Positions 45,178-53,973 of a stretch of DNA of 64,000 nt are shown here, in pieces (the stretch's first letter is position 1; each line of letters starts with the position of its first letter). The stretch spans positions 3,968,001 through 4,032,000 of the forward strand of contig NZ_CP084580.1 of NCBI RefSeq assembly GCF_021869765.1, in the 5' to 3' direction. The notes under the pieces were generated by a model. It was given only the letters and a program-made list of their open reading frames with translations. It was not told the DNA's origin and ran no database searches. The translations under genes and the position numbers were made by a program. The stretch is from Chryseobacterium sp. MEBOG06. GTDB taxonomy: Bacteria > Bacteroidota > Bacteroidia > Flavobacteriales > Weeksellaceae.

Positions 45178-45201
45178 AAACATCTCTATATGGAGATGTT
45201 T
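45178..45201 (+). terminator. Terminator of the BON pair
   Basis: A 9-bp stem (AAACATCTC with its complement), 6-nt loop and T-rich tail, 37 nt past the stop codon and just before the next gene. Confidence 0.82.
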
Positions 45202-45230
45202 TTTCTATTTTTACCGCTTTGAAAAGCCAA

Positions 45231-47936
45231 ATGAAGAGATTCTTGTTTTTGATGTTGCTGGTATGTGGTATGCTGATAGTGCCTGCACAAAAACTTTATA
45301 TTAACGGAAAAGTGTCTGACTCTGGGAAAAAGCCGGTAGAAAATATTACCGTCTATTTGATTAAGGCAAAAGATTCATCTATTGTCAATTATACAGCAAC
45401 CAACAACGAAGGGAAATTTTCATTGAAAATAGACAATCAGGAAGAGCCCTCCATTCTGAAAATTGATAACGAAAAGCTGTCTTATTCTAAGAGATTTGAA
45501 AAAATTGATCAACCCTTATCTTTGGATGATATAATTCTTGAACAAAAAAAAATAATCAATATTGATGAGGTAAAGATCACTGTTTCTCCTGTAAAAATAA
45601 AAAATGATACAGTAGAATTCAGCGCGTCTGCACTTAAAGTGCGCCCTGACAGCAATATTCTGGAACTGCTGAAACAGGTTCCCGGAGTTGAAGTCAGCAA
45701 TGATGATAAAATCACGGTCAACGGCAAGAATGTTGACCAGATTATGGTCAATGGAAAACCTTTTTTCGATAAAGACGGAAAAATGGCTCTTCAAAATCTT
45801 CCGGCAGACATTATTAAAAATATTCAGGTTACCACTACCAAAACAAAACAGGAAGAATTCGGCAAAAAAACTCCTAAGTCTCAAAATGCCACTATCAATT
45901 TTAATATTGATGAAAAGAAAAACAAAGGCCTGATTACAAGAGCAATCGTTGGCTATGGTTCAGATAAACGATATGAGGGAAGCGGAATGGTAAGTTATTT
46001 TAAAGGAAATACTAAAGTAAGCCTGATGCTTTCGTCAAATAATATCAATTCAAGAAGTGTTTCCGGTGATAATGTTTTTGATAATATGGGAAGTATCAGA
46101 GGTGGCGGAACACAAAGCAGTGGCGGCGGGATTCTGAGATCTTCAACCATTGGGCTTAATTACAATGACAAACTTTCAGAAGATGCAGATCTGGACAACC
46201 TCAGCTTAAAATACTCCGTGTCTAACAGAGAAACGGCATCAAAAGTATCCAGAACAACTCTTCTTCCGGATAATATTCTAAAAACAAATTCTGAAAACAG
46301 TAATAAAAATGAGTCGAGGCAATATAGTTTTGATAATTCTACCAGAATAAAACTAGATCCTGAAACCAATATTTATATATCACCCTCTTTTTCAAGATCA
46401 GAAGGCTTCAGCTCAGGAAGATCAAAATCTTCAACATCAAAAAATGACCAGCTTCTGAATGAAAGCCAGTCTTCTAATACTACAGACAGCGAAAATAATA
46501 CTTTCAGTCCCAACATCAATTTTTCTAAAAATCTGAAGAAAAAAGGACGTGTAATCTCTGCAAGGGTCAACACTTCAATTTCCGAATCCAAGACCAATAC
46601 TATTAACCTCTCCCAAAATACATTTTACGGAGAATCCGGAATTACAACAGATAACAGAAACCAGCTGCAAAAAAACAGAAGCCAGGGTAATGACTATAGC
46701 TTCAATGCAGGATACACAGAACCGATCTCCGATTCTGCAACCATAAGTATGGAAATGAACTACACTTCAAAATTATCCAGGGATTTCAGGGACTTTAATG
46801 ATTTCGATAATACTACGGGACAATATTCCAAATACAATATTCTTTTGTCAAACAGTATGGAACAAAGAATCAATCAGTTCTCCCCTGAGCTTTCTTTTTA
46901 TCTTACAAAAAAGAAAATAAGTACGTGGGCCACTGTGAATCTTGATATTTCGGACATGAAGGTGAATTCTGTCTTTAAAGGCCAGCAATATGAGCTTAAG
47001 AAAAACTTTGCTCTTCCAAGATACATGGTAAATGTTCAATATGTTCTTTCTGAACGCCAAAGATTAATAGTGTCAAACTCTTCAGGATTCACTGTTCCAA
47101 GTGCTGAAAAATTAATTCCTTATAAGGATGAATCGGATCCTCTGGCCACCTATACCGGAAATCCGGATCTGAAAAATTCATGGATGTCCACCAGCATGAT
47201 CTCTTTTAACAGCTATAATATTGTTTCCGGTATCAATTACTATATCAATGCAGGTTTTATTTACAGAAACAATGATGTCATTAATTATACCCGATATGAT
47301 GATACCGGGAAGCAAATTGTCACTTATGATAATATCAGCGGAAATAAAAGCTTTAATATAAGTTCAAGTTTAAACAAAACGTTTAAATGGCAGGATAAAA
47401 AACTCATCATAAGCCCAAGGTTTCTTATGAGCTACATGTACAATAACAGCTCCATCAACGGTCAGCTGATCAAAAGCAATTCATACAGCATCAGTCCTTC
47501 CTTAAACTTTAATTTTGATATCAAAGACAAGCTCAGTATAAAACCATCATACAGCCTGAATTATAATTTTTCCAAATATTCTAATTCTGATATCAACAGC
47601 ATAAATACAACCAGCCAGTCATTAAAACTGGAACTAACGAATTATCTTTTCCAAAGCAGATTTGTTTTTGGTAATGACTTTGAATACAATACCAATTCCA
47701 ATATTGCACCGGGCTTTAAAAAAGATTTTTACTTCTGGAACACCAGTCTTGGATATGCATTCTATAAGAAACAGTTTACAGCAAAAATCAAAATTTACGA
47801 CGTATTAAATCAAAACCAAAGTGTCAGAAGAACAATTACAGACACCTATTTTGAGGACCGCGAAGACCTTATTCTGAAAAGATACATTATGTTTTCTATC
47901 AGTATGAAACTGAATACATTCAAAGGTAAAAAATAA
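45231..47936 (+). CDS. Outer-membrane beta-barrel protein with CarboxypepD-like domain
   Basis: A 901-residue outer-membrane protein: signal peptide (to about 20, IVPAQ), carboxypeptidase-regulatory-like domain (21-100, LYINGKVSDSGKKPVENITVY), plug (about 120-220, SNILELLKQVPGVEVSNDD, GKNVDQIMVNGKPFF), then a Ser/Asn-rich barrel of the OMP_b-brl_3 group. No TonB box is obvious. The frame opens at TTG 45219, but ATG 45231 gives a standard signal peptide. Monocistronic, with terminators on both sides. Substrate unknown. Confidence 0.82.
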   Translation: MKRFLFLMLLVCGMLIVPAQKLYINGKVSDSGKKPVENITVYLIKAKDSSIVNYTATNNEGKFSLKIDNQEEPSILKIDNEKLSYSKRFEKIDQPLSLDDIILEQKKIINIDEVKITVSPVKIKNDTVEFSASALKVRPDSNILELLKQVPGVEVSNDDKITVNGKNVDQIMVNGKPFFDKDGKMALQNLPADIIKNIQVTTTKTKQEEFGKKTPKSQNATINFNIDEKKNKGLITRAIVGYGSDKRYEGSGMVSYFKGNTKVSLMLSSNNINSRSVSGDNVFDNMGSIRGGGTQSSGGGILRSSTIGLNYNDKLSEDADLDNLSLKYSVSNRETASKVSRTTLLPDNILKTNSENSNKNESRQYSFDNSTRIKLDPETNIYISPSFSRSEGFSSGRSKSSTSKNDQLLNESQSSNTTDSENNTFSPNINFSKNLKKKGRVISARVNTSISESKTNTINLSQNTFYGESGITTDNRNQLQKNRSQGNDYSFNAGYTEPISDSATISMEMNYTSKLSRDFRDFNDFDNTTGQYSKYNILLSNSMEQRINQFSPELSFYLTKKKISTWATVNLDISDMKVNSVFKGQQYELKKNFALPRYMVNVQYVLSERQRLIVSNSSGFTVPSAEKLIPYKDESDPLATYTGNPDLKNSWMSTSMISFNSYNIVSGINYYINAGFIYRNNDVINYTRYDDTGKQIVTYDNISGNKSFNISSSLNKTFKWQDKKLIISPRFLMSYMYNNSSINGQLIKSNSYSISPSLNFNFDIKDKLSIKPSYSLNYNFSKYSNSDINSINTTSQSLKLELTNYLFQSRFVFGNDFEYNTNSNIAPGFKKDFYFWNTSLGYAFYKKQFTAKIKIYDVLNQNQSVRRTITDTYFEDREDLILKRYIMFSISMKLNTFKGKK

Positions 47937-47969
47937 TAAACACCATACTTTTATATATTTTTTAATGAT

Positions 47970-47989
47970 CAGCCGGACATTTCCGGCTG
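47970..47989 (+). terminator. Terminator of the 45231 barrel gene
   Basis: An 8-bp GC-rich stem (CAGCCGGA with TCCGGCTG) and a 4-nt loop followed by a T-run. Confidence 0.85.
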
Positions 47990-48233
47990 TTTTTTATTTC
48001 TGATTTCTGTTTTTATCATCAAACATTTTAATACACTTAAGGTACAGGAATTATAATTAACTTTTTTTCTATTCTATTTTTCACAAATTGTACAAATGGA
48101 TGTATAACAATTCCCGTTTTTCACAAGGGGCATTTGACGGAATGATTTAACAAAAGTCAAACCCCAAAACCTTTTTAAAGAAGATTCATCGCTGAAAGTC
48201 TTTTTATTTTTAAATTAGCAACAAATTTTTTTT

Positions 48234-50093
48234 ATGAAAATCCATATTTCAGTTTTACTTATTCTTTTTTTCATTCTTGGAAAAGCTCAGACAACGGAAC
48301 AAAAAGACAATTTCGTTAAAGACAATTTCACCAAGAAAGAATTTTATGTTCCGATGCGCGATGGTGTGAAGCTTTTCACAGCCGTATATATCCCGAAAGA
48401 TATTTCCAATAAGAATAAATATCCTTTCCTGATGCAGAGAACCTGCTACAGTATTGCTCCGTACGGAGAAAATGAATACAAAGCAAAAGTAGGCCCTAAC
48501 ACGTATCTTATGAAGGACAAATATATTTTTGTCTACCAGGATGTACGTGGCAGATATATGAGTGAAGGGACTTTTACCAATATGACACCACAGGTGGAAC
48601 ACAAAACGAAAAAAGATGTTGACGAAAGTACAGATACCTATGACACTATTGAATGGCTTTTGAAAAATGTTAAGGACAACAACGGTAAGGTAGGACAGTT
48701 TGGGACCTCTTATCCTGGTTTCTATACTGCTGTAGGAACATTGTCGCAGCATCCCGCTTTGGTAGCCTCTTCTCCTCAGGCTCCTATTTCTGATTTCTGG
48801 AATGATGATTTCCTTCACAACGGAAGATTTATGCTGGGATATTTCAGAACATTTCCGGTTTTTGGAGTTCAGAAAGTAAAACCAGAAACAAAAGCATGGT
48901 ATATGGATTCTTTCATTAAACAAACCTCTGAAGATGGATTAAAATTCTACAGAGAACTTGGTACTCTAAAGGATGCTTATGAAAAGTATTATAAAAATAA
49001 CTTCTTCATGACGGAGATTATGGATCATACCAACTATGATGAATTCTGGCAAAAAAGAAGCCTACTTCCTCACCTGAAGAATATCAACCATGCGGTAATG
49101 ACTGTAGGAGGATGGTTTGATGCAGAAGACCTTTCCGGCCCTTTGAATATTTATAAAACGATTGAAAAAACAAGCCCAAAAGCTAAAAATACAATCGTAA
49201 TGGGGCCATTTTCCCATGGCGGCTGGTCACAGGAACAGGGAAAACATTTCCACAGTGAAACTTATTTTGGAGACAGCATTGCTACCTATTATCAGAAAAA
49301 TGTTGAAACAAAATTCTTCAACCATTACCTGAAGGGCAATACCAAAGAAGATGCAGGACTTCCGGAAGCTCTTATGTATGATACCGGAGCAAAAGAATGG
49401 AAAGAATTTGCTTCTTATCCCCCTAAAAATGCACAGAAAGTAAACTTCTATCTGTCTGATAAAACTTTGAAAAAAACTTCAGGAAATGGATATTCTGAAT
49501 ATTACAGTGATCCTGACAACCCTGTTTTAAGTTCAGATCATTTAAAAGACTTTAATGGCTTTACTCCCAAAAATTATATGTCGGAAGATCAGAGATTTGC
49601 AGTAGGAAGACCTGATGTTCTGACTTTCACTACTGATGTTTTGACTGAAGACATGGCTTTTGCCGGAGAAATCATGGCTAAACTGAATATTGCCTCTTCT
49701 TCTACAGATGCTGACTTTGCAGTAAAACTGATTGACGTTTATCCTGAAGATTTTAAACCTGCAGAAAAGAAAGATGGTGTGATCTACGGAAACTACCATC
49801 AGATGGTAAGAAGTGAAATCATGCCTGCAAGATTCCGAAATTCGAGAGAAAAGGGAGAAGCTCTGGTTACCAATCAGAAAACGGCTGTTAACTTCAGACT
49901 TCAGGATGTAGTTCATACTTTCAAAAAAGGACACAAAATCCAGATTCAGATCAGCAGCACTTGGTTCCCATTGTTTGCGGTCAATCCACAGAAGTTTATG
50001 GATAATCCGAATTTTGCAACGAAAGAAGATTATACAAAAGCGTTTATCAAAGTATATGATGACAGCTCTATTGAAGCTGAAATTTTAAAATAA
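48234..50093 (+). CDS. CocE/NonD-family (S15, X-Pro dipeptidyl-peptidase-like) hydrolase
   Basis: A 619-residue secreted alpha/beta hydrolase: signal peptide to about 18 (ILGKAQ), the S15 N-terminal motif VPMRDGVKLFTAVYIP, nucleophile Ser159 in GQFGTSYPGFY, acid GGWFDAEDL, and catalytic His in PFSHGGWS. A galactose-binding-like C-terminal domain follows (about 400-619, VNFRLQDVVHTFKKGHKIQIQ shown in part as HKIQIQISSTW). The family includes alpha-amino-acid ester hydrolases, cocaine esterase and glutaryl-7-ACA acylase; a periplasmic amino-acid ester or acyl-peptide hydrolase is likely. Monocistronic. Confidence 0.88.
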   Translation: MKIHISVLLILFFILGKAQTTEQKDNFVKDNFTKKEFYVPMRDGVKLFTAVYIPKDISNKNKYPFLMQRTCYSIAPYGENEYKAKVGPNTYLMKDKYIFVYQDVRGRYMSEGTFTNMTPQVEHKTKKDVDESTDTYDTIEWLLKNVKDNNGKVGQFGTSYPGFYTAVGTLSQHPALVASSPQAPISDFWNDDFLHNGRFMLGYFRTFPVFGVQKVKPETKAWYMDSFIKQTSEDGLKFYRELGTLKDAYEKYYKNNFFMTEIMDHTNYDEFWQKRSLLPHLKNINHAVMTVGGWFDAEDLSGPLNIYKTIEKTSPKAKNTIVMGPFSHGGWSQEQGKHFHSETYFGDSIATYYQKNVETKFFNHYLKGNTKEDAGLPEALMYDTGAKEWKEFASYPPKNAQKVNFYLSDKTLKKTSGNGYSEYYSDPDNPVLSSDHLKDFNGFTPKNYMSEDQRFAVGRPDVLTFTTDVLTEDMAFAGEIMAKLNIASSSTDADFAVKLIDVYPEDFKPAEKKDGVIYGNYHQMVRSEIMPARFRNSREKGEALVTNQKTAVNFRLQDVVHTFKKGHKIQIQISSTWFPLFAVNPQKFMDNPNFATKEDYTKAFIKVYDDSSIEAEILK

Positions 50094-50098
50094 CTTAG

Positions 50099-50124
50099 AA
50101 AAGCTGTTCGTTTGAACAGCTTTT
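50099..50124 (+). terminator. Terminator of the S15 hydrolase gene
   Basis: An 11-bp stem (AAAAGCTGTTC with its complement), GTTT loop and T-run, 6 nt past the stop codon. Confidence 0.9.
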
Positions 50125-50170
50125 TTATTTTTAGATGAATAGGGTAATGAAAAGCATTTGCTTGTTTTTA

Positions 50171-50222
50171 GGTTTCAGCTAAAGCCGGATGAATTTGATT
50201 TTTTATCAATAGAAGTTTAGTG
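50171..50222 (+). repeat. GGCTAAAGCC-family intergenic repeat, shortened copy
   Basis: GGTTTCAGCTAAAGCC starts a 52-nt block that continues with a T-rich arm and ends in ATAGAAGTTTAG. It matches the left half of the fuller copy at 56467-56532 but lacks the second GGGCTAAAGCCC core. It lies between the S15 hydrolase terminator and the AlkB stop codon. Confidence 0.55.
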
Positions 50223-50248
50223 ATTATCTAATATCTAATAATCTATAA

Positions 50249-50860
50249 TTAATCTTCAATCGTTCTGAAAGTCAGATTCACTCTCGGTGTTTTTACTTTT
50301 GTAGTCGGAGGAAGCCTGTGAAGCCAGTTGTCCTGTGTAGTTCCTTTCATGATTAATAAACTTCCGGACTCCAGAAGTATTTCAACCTTTTCTTTTGTCG
50401 TCTTATGCTTAAAAAGAAATTTTCTTTCCGCTCCGAAGGTCAGTGAGGCAATTGCACCATGTTTTTTAAGATCTGTTTCACCATCGCTGTGATAGGCCAT
50501 TCCTTCGCTTCCGTCATGGTATAAATTGAGCAGACACGAATTGTAAGTTTCTCCTGAAACTTCTTCACATTTCTTCTTCAATTCCAATAATTCAGGAGTC
50601 CATATTCTGGCATATTTTGTTCTTTTTGAATAGGTATATTCAAAAGGTTTATCTCCAAACCAGGCTACTTTTCGTTTAGTTAAAATGAGCTTTCCAAATA
50701 TTACCGCTTCATCATTCTCCCACGGTATTTGATTGAATAAATAGTCATAGTACAGATCAGACTTTTCTTTAGAAAAAACTTTTCCGTAATAATGAACGGT
50801 TCCGTCATACGGAAGTATACTGAGAGGATAGTCGGATATTTCTTCGAAGAGACTCATCAT
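50249..50860 (-). CDS. AlkB-family alkylated-DNA dioxygenase
   Basis: A 203-residue Fe(II)/2-oxoglutarate dioxygenase that removes methyl groups from 1-methyladenine and 3-methylcytosine. Seen: the iron-binding HxD in GMAYHSDGETDL, the nearby family motif IASLTFGAERKFLF, the second His in NWLHRLPPT and the 2-oxoglutarate Arg pair in PRVNLTFR. Size fits the AlkB2/ALKBH2-like group. Two adjacent ATGs (50860, 50857) can serve as start. The AraC-MGMT fusion lies 369 nt upstream on the same strand, so an alkylation-repair island is likely though probably two transcripts. Confidence 0.9.
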   Translation of the reverse strand: MMSLFEEISDYPLSILPYDGTVHYYGKVFSKEKSDLYYDYLFNQIPWENDEAVIFGKLILTKRKVAWFGDKPFEYTYSKRTKYARIWTPELLELKKKCEEVSGETYNSCLLNLYHDGSEGMAYHSDGETDLKKHGAIASLTFGAERKFLFKHKTTKEKVEILLESGSLLIMKGTTQDNWLHRLPPTTKVKTPRVNLTFRTIED

Positions 50861-50989
50861 AATTATTTAATTTGAAAAATGTATTTATGATTTTGAGGTT
50901 AAGCAGAGTGATGTTCTTTTACAACCGTTACATTTTGGTAATGATTTATAAATTACCATAATATTTTCCACAATAGCACGGTAATTTTC

Positions 50990-51057
50990 ATCAAGAGAAA
51001 TAGACTTTAACGTGTTTAATAAAGGATAAGAAAGTCAATCAGCTTTAGCCAAAACCT
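50990..51057 (-). repeat. GGCTAAAGCC-family intergenic repeat, two-core copy
   Basis: Read on the minus strand it begins GGTTTTGGCTAAAGC, runs through a pyrimidine-rich arm to TTTATTAAACACGTTAAAG and ends TCTATTTCTCTTGATG. It aligns end to end with the copy at 56467-56532, including the TTATTAAAC joint, but the second core is decayed (ACGTTAAAGT for GGGCTAAAGCC). Confidence 0.55.
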
Positions 51058-51114
51058 GTTTCCACAAAAGTTTAAACATTTAATTTAAGTAAGAAACCTG
51101 ATGTATACGAAGAC

Positions 51115-51228
51115 CACTTAAGTTTTGCAAATCTTTGATTTTCATTGTGTGAACTTTATACAAATTAAACTCAGTCTTACCTTTTTCTAAAAGCCTTTTG
51201 TAGTTTTTACGGTTAAAATAAAGATTTG
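51115..51228 (-). repeat. Possible copy of a second intergenic repeat family
   Basis: On the minus strand AAACTACAAAAG (near 51205-51194) is followed about 75 nt later by AACTTAAGTG (51124-51115). The same two landmarks in the same order occur at 12841-13007 on the plus strand. Middle parts are diverged. This fills the rest of the 369-nt gap between the MGMT fusion and alkB. Confidence 0.3.
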
Positions 51229-51229
51229 T

Positions 51230-52072
51230 TTATGTGTAAATCTGTGAACTCTCCCAGCCCATCATCAGTTGTTTTCTATCAATACCCCATCGATAACCAC
51301 CAAGATGCCCTGTAGACTGAATCACGCGATGGCATGGAATAAGAAATGCGACCGGATTGCTTCCGATAGCTGTTCCCACTGCTCTTGATGCTTTTGGATT
51401 TCCAATTTTTTCAGCAAGATTTCCATAGGTAGATAGTTTTCCCATGGGAATAGTCAGTAGGCTTTCCCAGACTTTAAGCTGAAAATCTGTTCCTTTTAAA
51501 TGAAGTTTTATGGTATTAAGTTTCGTCCAGTCTTTATCGAATATGGACAATGCGTTCTTTTGAAGTGCATCTTGTTTTTCAATAAAAGAAGCATTGGGGA
51601 ACTTCTTTTCCAGCTCCCCTAATGCTGTTTCTTTATCGTTTTCAAAAGCCATATGGCAAATTCCTTTTTCTGTAGAAGCGACCAGGATATTTCCAAACGG
51701 ACTTTCTGAAAAACTATAATTGATGACAAGACTTTTTCCCCCGTTTTTATATTCTGCCGGAGACATTCCTTCTATTTTTACAAACATATCATGTAATCTG
51801 CTTGTACTGGAAAGTCCCGTTTCATAAGCGGTATCAAAAATACTTGCCTTTTCCTCCTTCAATAAATTTTTAGCATGTTCAAGACTAATGAACTGTAAAA
51901 ATTTCTTGGGACTTGTTCCTGCCCATTCAGTAAATATCTTCTGAAAATGGGCCGGACTCAAGTGAATATTTTCTGCCACTTCCTCCAAACTTGGCTGAAG
52001 CCTGAAATTGCTCTGGATATACTCTATCGCTTTGGCAATTCTGTTGTAATCTATTTGACTTTGTGTGGACAT
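51230..52072 (-). CDS. AraC-type HTH fused to O6-methylguanine-DNA methyltransferase (Ada-like)
   Basis: A 280-residue fusion: AraC HTH (about 8-105, with IHLSPAHFQKIFTEWAGTSPKKF and TGLSSTSRLHDMF shown in short: LSPAHFQKIF, TSRLHDMF), MGMT N-terminal domain (about 112-190) and catalytic domain with acceptor Cys247 in IPCHRVIQSTG. It transfers the methyl group from O6-methylguanine to itself. The N-terminal zinc domain of E. coli Ada, which senses methylphosphotriesters and drives the adaptive response, is missing, so DNA binding may be switched by the MGMT cysteine or not at all. Confidence 0.9.
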   Translation of the reverse strand: MSTQSQIDYNRIAKAIEYIQSNFRLQPSLEEVAENIHLSPAHFQKIFTEWAGTSPKKFLQFISLEHAKNLLKEEKASIFDTAYETGLSSTSRLHDMFVKIEGMSPAEYKNGGKSLVINYSFSESPFGNILVASTEKGICHMAFENDKETALGELEKKFPNASFIEKQDALQKNALSIFDKDWTKLNTIKLHLKGTDFQLKVWESLLTIPMGKLSTYGNLAEKIGNPKASRAVGTAIGSNPVAFLIPCHRVIQSTGHLGGYRWGIDRKQLMMGWESSQIYT

Positions 52073-52141
52073 TTCGTATTGTTTTTACCTCACAAATTTC
52101 CAAAGAATATACGGCAGAAAAAATCCGATTCTTGCGGAATA

Positions 52142-53002
52142 TTAGTTATCGTTGTTATAAATATCGTTATAAGCAAGCATTTTATAATATAACTTAGCCG
52201 CAAGGAAAGCTGTTGGCTTAGCCATTGGAGAATCCATTAATTCTACAATATCAAATGCCACTACGTTACATTTTTCGAATACTTTTCTTAATAATTCCAA
52301 TGTTGGATACCATTGTAATCCACCTGGCTCAGGAGTACCTGTAGAAGGAGCAATAGAAGGATCGAAAGCATCAAGGTCAATTGTAATATATACGTTTCCT
52401 GAAACTTTCTCCAATACATCATTCACCCAGTTCTCGTTATTAGCAATCTCATGAGCAAAGAATACTCTTCCTTCCGGTAAATACTGAGCTTCTTCAGCAT
52501 CCATAGAACGGATTCCCACCTGTACTAAATTATGTTTCTGGTTAGCTTCAAACACAGCACAAGCGTGGTTAGATGTAGAACCATGAAATTCAGGACGTAA
52601 ATCTGTGTGAGCATCCAACTGAAGAACGGTAAGATTTTCAAATTTTTCTCCTACTGCACGGATAGAACCGATAGAAACAGAGTGCTCACCACCAAATAAA
52701 GTAAATACCTTCCCTTCGTTGTTCAAAAGCTCTTTAGTTTTCTGATAAACAGCTTCTGTCATTGCTTCTGGAGTAGAGTTTTCAGAAACTTCTCCTGCCA
52801 AATACACTCCCTGAAGATAAGGCTCAGTTTGTGTTTCAATATCATAAAGCTCCATGTTTTCAGAAGCGTCTAAGAATAATTCCGGACCTTTGTCAGCTCC
52901 TTTACCCCATGTTGAAGTTCCATCATAAGGAACAGTTACCAACATTACTTTCGAATTCTCTAACGTTGCGTTTTCTTCGGGAATTCCTGCGTATGTTCTC
53001 AT
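52142..53002 (-). CDS. speB: Agmatinase
   Basis: A 286-residue ureohydrolase that splits agmatine into putrescine and urea with a Mn2+ pair. Metal-binding motifs: FGGEHSVS, QLDAHTDLRPEF and TIDLDAFDPSIAPSTGTPEPGG (given here in parts: DLDAFDPS, GTPEPGG). An arginase would share these, but arginine decarboxylase (speA) is 1 kb away, which favours agmatinase. A TATCTTTG -7 box lies 46-53 nt upstream. The HAD gene between speB and speA is on the opposite strand. Confidence 0.88.
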   Translation of the reverse strand: MRTYAGIPEENATLENSKVMLVTVPYDGTSTWGKGADKGPELFLDASENMELYDIETQTEPYLQGVYLAGEVSENSTPEAMTEAVYQKTKELLNNEGKVFTLFGGEHSVSIGSIRAVGEKFENLTVLQLDAHTDLRPEFHGSTSNHACAVFEANQKHNLVQVGIRSMDAEEAQYLPEGRVFFAHEIANNENWVNDVLEKVSGNVYITIDLDAFDPSIAPSTGTPEPGGLQWYPTLELLRKVFEKCNVVAFDIVELMDSPMAKPTAFLAAKLYYKMLAYNDIYNNDN

Positions 53003-53047
53003 GCTTTATTTAAAAATTTTAATGTTTTACTATTGAAATGTCGGTAA

Positions 53048-53055
53048 CAAAGATA
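53048..53055 (-). promoter_or_regulatory. Candidate -7 box for speB
   Basis: TATCTTTG on the minus strand matches TAnnTTTG. Initiation near 53041 would give a leader of about 38 nt. Confidence 0.4.
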
Positions 53056-53084
53056 CGAAGAAGTTAAGAGTTGAAAACGAAAAA

Positions 53085-53219
53085 ATGAAAATTGAAAATT
53101 GAAAGGGCAAAGATACTCAATTTCAGAGGTGATATTTCAGGCATCATTGTACTTTTCCGTATTATAAATTCAGGCTTTTCACTATGAAATCTCCATTTTC
53201 AATTTTCATCTTTCAATTC
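53085..53219. repeat. A/T-rich inverted repeat between speB and the HAD gene
   Basis: ATGAAAATTGAAAATTGAAAG at the left end (53085-53105, here about 21 nt, core GAAAATTGAAAATTG) is answered by CCATTTTCAATTTTCATC and TTTCAATTC at 53193-53219. The arms can pair imperfectly over about 20 bp across roughly 90 nt. It lies between divergent genes and could be a decayed small element. Confidence 0.4.
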
Positions 53220-53249
53220 AAATAGCTATTTTTACGTAAAACTTTCAAT

Positions 53250-53909
53250 ATGTCTTTAAAAGCTGTTCTTTTCGATATGGACGGGGTGATTGTAGATACG
53301 GAACCTCTTCACAGAAAAGCTTATTTCAAAACGTTTGATGAATTGGAAATTACAGTTTCCGAAGATTTATATACCTCTTTCACAGGGGCTTCTACCAAGA
53401 GGGTTTGTGAAACTTTGATCAATCAATTTAATCTGGATTATACTCACGAAGCTATTTCCGGAATCAAAAGATCTCATTTCAAAGACTATTTTCATAATGA
53501 TGATGAATTTGACTTAATTCCGGGGGTAAAAAAACTGATCGAGCATTATCATGAAAATAATATCAAACTGATATTGGCTTCTTCCGCAACAATGACCACT
53601 ATTAATATGGTTTTTGAAAAATTCGGTCTTGAGAAATATTTCAGTGGAAAAATAAGTGGAGCGGATTTAAAAGAATCCAAACCTCATCCTGAAGTTTTTC
53701 TCTTAGCAGCCGAAATGGCAGGTGAACCAGTTGAAAACTGTATGGTTATAGAAGACTCTACGAATGGAATTTTAGCAGCTCACAGAGCTGAAATATTCTG
53801 TGCTGCCTACAGAAGTCCACATTCAAAAAATCAGGACTATACGTTAGCAGACACCGTAGTTTCTGATTATGATGATCTCGAACTTGATAAAATTTCAAAT
53901 TATTTCTAA
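53250..53909 (+). CDS. HAD-superfamily phosphatase, beta-phosphoglucomutase-like subfamily
   Basis: A 219-residue HAD hydrolase. Seen: motif I FDMDGVIVDTEPLH with nucleophile Asp9 and Asp11, a helical cap (about 16-90), motif II LASSATM near 110, motif III Lys in SGADLKESKPHPEVF, and motif IV MVIEDSTNGILAA. It hydrolyses or transfers phosphate on a small metabolite, typically a sugar phosphate; substrate unknown. Lies alone on the plus strand between speB and speA. Confidence 0.88.
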   Translation: MSLKAVLFDMDGVIVDTEPLHRKAYFKTFDELEITVSEDLYTSFTGASTKRVCETLINQFNLDYTHEAISGIKRSHFKDYFHNDDEFDLIPGVKKLIEHYHENNIKLILASSATMTTINMVFEKFGLEKYFSGKISGADLKESKPHPEVFLLAAEMAGEPVENCMVIEDSTNGILAAHRAEIFCAAYRSPHSKNQDYTLADTVVSDYDDLELDKISNYF

Positions 53910-53914
53910 ATAAA

Positions 53915-53938
53915 AAAGCTCTCAGTGATGAGAGCTTT
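53915..53938. terminator. Bidirectional terminator between the HAD gene and speA
   Basis: A 10-bp stem (AAAGCTCTCA with its complement) and a GTGA loop, 6 nt past the HAD stop. T-rich on both sides, better on the minus strand. Confidence 0.88.
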
Positions 53939-53950
53939 CGTTTTGTATAC

Positions 53951-53973
53951 GTTTTGACTAAAGTCAATTTATT
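53951..53973 (+). repeat. Degenerate GGCTAAAGCC-family fragment
   Basis: GTTTTGACTAAAGTCAATTTA resembles the repeat opening GGTTTTGGCTAAAGCC with compensating changes that keep the small dyad GACTAAAGTC. Only about 22 nt, up to the speA stop codon. Confidence 0.35.

Noticed and set aside
48255..48923. A 222-codon frame on the minus strand
   Set aside because: Antisense to the S15 hydrolase with its catalytic Ser motif in the other frame. Composition is Phe/Ile/Arg-rich and unlike a protein.
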